A stretch of 6,352 nt of DNA from Acetatifactor sp. (lineage in GTDB: Bacteria; Bacillota; Clostridia; Lachnospirales; Lachnospiraceae), in assembly GCA_024699575.1 (NCBI GenBank), contig JAILPF010000271.1, positions 1-6,352 of the forward strand. The letters run 5' to 3'. A program made the translations under genes and the position numbers. Below are positions 5,652 to 6,352 of the stretch, piece by piece. The first letter of the stretch is position 1. Each line of letters opens with the position of its first letter. Below the pieces are notes generated by a model, which was not told where the DNA came from, ran no database searches, and worked only from the letters and a program-made list of their open reading frames with translations.

Positions 5652-5728
5652 CGTCTTCACCTCTCTATATTGTAATTCGTCAATAGTTCTTTGTTCTCAT
5701 CCGCACTGCTTATGGAACCACAAACAGC
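5652..5728 (-). promoter_or_regulatory. rpmE 5' leader with hairpin
   Basis: The predicted transcript has a leader of about 77 nt, long for such a small gene. Soon after the start it can form an imperfect stem from CCG.CTG.TT and AA.CAG.CGG elements (5701-5730) around an 11-nt loop. Ribosomal-protein leaders that bind their own product have been proposed for L31 genes, so this may be such a site. I cannot confirm it from one sequence. Confidence 0.35.
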
Positions 5729-5763
5729 GGTATTATTGTATCATAAGGTTTTTACACTTGCAA
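5728..5763 (-). promoter_or_regulatory. Promoter of rpmE
   Basis: On the minus strand TTGCAA (5758-5763) and TACAAT (5735-5740) are separated by exactly 17 bp. The -35 starts 8 bp after the rho stop codon, and no terminator hairpin is visible between rho and this promoter. rho transcripts may therefore continue into rpmE, with this promoter adding extra L31 expression. An alternative TATGAT overlaps just upstream of the -10. Confidence 0.75.
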
Positions 5764-5771
5764 TAGAAAAG

Positions 5772-6352
5772 TTAAATAAATTTATTTTTCTTGACCATGG
5801 CCACAAATTCTTCATTATTTTTCGTTCTGGCAAACATGTCCAGAATCTTGTCCGTAGCCTCCTCAGACTTCAATCCGTTCAGAGCACGGCGCATAATATT
5901 GATTGCTTCCATCTCATCTGTCGTGAGCAACAAATCCTCTCTTCTGGTGCCGGACTTTTGCAAATCGATTGCAGGGAAAATTCTCTTTTCGGAAAGCTTT
6001 CTGTCCAGAACCATCTCCATATTACCGGTTCCCTTGAATTCCTCGTAAACCACATCATCCATCTTGCTTCCGGTGTCCACCAGCGCAGTTGCAAGAATGG
6101 TAAGGCTTCCACCCTCTCTCATATTACGGGCTGCTCCGAAAAATCTCTTTGGCATATGAAGTGCAGACGGGTCAAGACCTCCGGACAATGTTCTTCCGCT
6201 GGGCGGAACTACCTGGTTGTAAGCTCTTGTCAATCTGGTGATACTGTCCAACAGAATCACCACATCTTTCTTATGCTCAACAAGACGTTTTGCTCGCTCA
6301 ATCACCATCTCAGATACACGTTTGTGGTGTTCCGGCAATTCATCGAAAGTAG
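5772..6352 (-). CDS. rho: Transcription termination factor Rho, C-terminal part
   Basis: Rho is a hexameric RNA-dependent ATPase that pulls transcripts from RNA polymerase. Only the last 193 or so codons are in the window; the start lies beyond 6352, so this is cut by the window edge and not truncated in nature. Reading from the edge, [24 protein letters not shown] leads into the Walker B strand [17 protein letters not shown]. The R-loop region ([19 protein letters not shown]), [34 protein letters not shown] and [20 protein letters not shown] follow. These cover ATP hydrolysis, the arginine finger region and secondary RNA-binding loops. The Walker A P-loop and the RNA-binding cold-shock-like domain are off the window. 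The C-terminus MVKKNKFI is normal. rho followed by rpmE is a conserved order in Firmicutes. Confidence 0.98.
   Translation of the reverse strand, partial: TFDELPEHHKRVSEMVIERAKRLVEHKKDVVILLDSITRLTRAYNQVVPPSGRTLSGGLDPSALHMPKRFFGAARNMREGGSLTILATALVDTGSKMDDVVYEEFKGTGNMEMVLDRKLSEKRIFPAIDLQKSGTRREDLLLTTDEMEAINIMRRALNGLKSEEATDKILDMFARTKNNEEFVAMVKKNKFI

Overview
The window looks like chromosomal DNA from a Gram-positive anaerobe of the class Clostridia, most likely Lachnospiraceae-like. This is inferred from the gene order rho - rpmE - DUF1385 - prmC - prfA, the C+ form of ribosomal protein L31, a CarD-like protein, an NADH-peroxidase type rubrerythrin, strong AGGAGG-type ribosome binding sites and a T-box leader ahead of thrS. 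All real genes lie on the minus strand, so transcription runs from high to low coordinates. I see no IS element, phage gene, CRISPR array, tRNA or rRNA.

Layout in transcription order: the 3' two fifths of rho (transcription terminator, 6352-5772, cut by the window end); a clear promoter and a 5' leader with a weak hairpin; rpmE (L31, 5651-5451) with its own terminator; a membrane DUF1385 (YqhQ-like) gene overlapping prmC by ATGA; prmC (release-factor glutamine methyltransferase) 9 nt ahead of prfA (its substrate, RF1), ended by a long hairpin; a 100-bp repeat-rich spacer; rubrerythrin with a promoter overlapped by a perfect 9-4-9 palindrome and a strong terminator; a promoter and a CarD/CdnL-family gene; and finally a promoter, a full threonyl T-box leader (ACC specifier, canonical T-box, terminator/antiterminator) and the 5' part of thrS. 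The first part is translation-termination and ribosome housekeeping, rubrerythrin is oxidative-stress defence, CarD acts on RNA polymerase, and thrS charges tRNA-Thr and senses it through its leader.

The strongest anomaly is at the left edge. The thrS reading frame on the minus strand is normal to about position 70, then becomes nonsense and stops at 31. The same first ~70 bases read on the PLUS strand encode a later piece of ThrS (GDFVDLCAGPHL...KAFKL). The breakpoint sits on a roughly 10-bp sequence that fits both pieces in opposite orientation. This is a microhomology inversion or fold-back chimera inside thrS: either a real small inversion or an assembly/amplification artefact. Other points of interest are a dyad over the rubrerythrin promoter, an interrupted long palindrome covering the prfA stop codon and terminator together with a 26-bp direct repeat, and a CarD-like protein that seems to lack the usual wedge tryptophan. 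I do not see a convincing new multi-gene system here; most of the window is conserved core genome.
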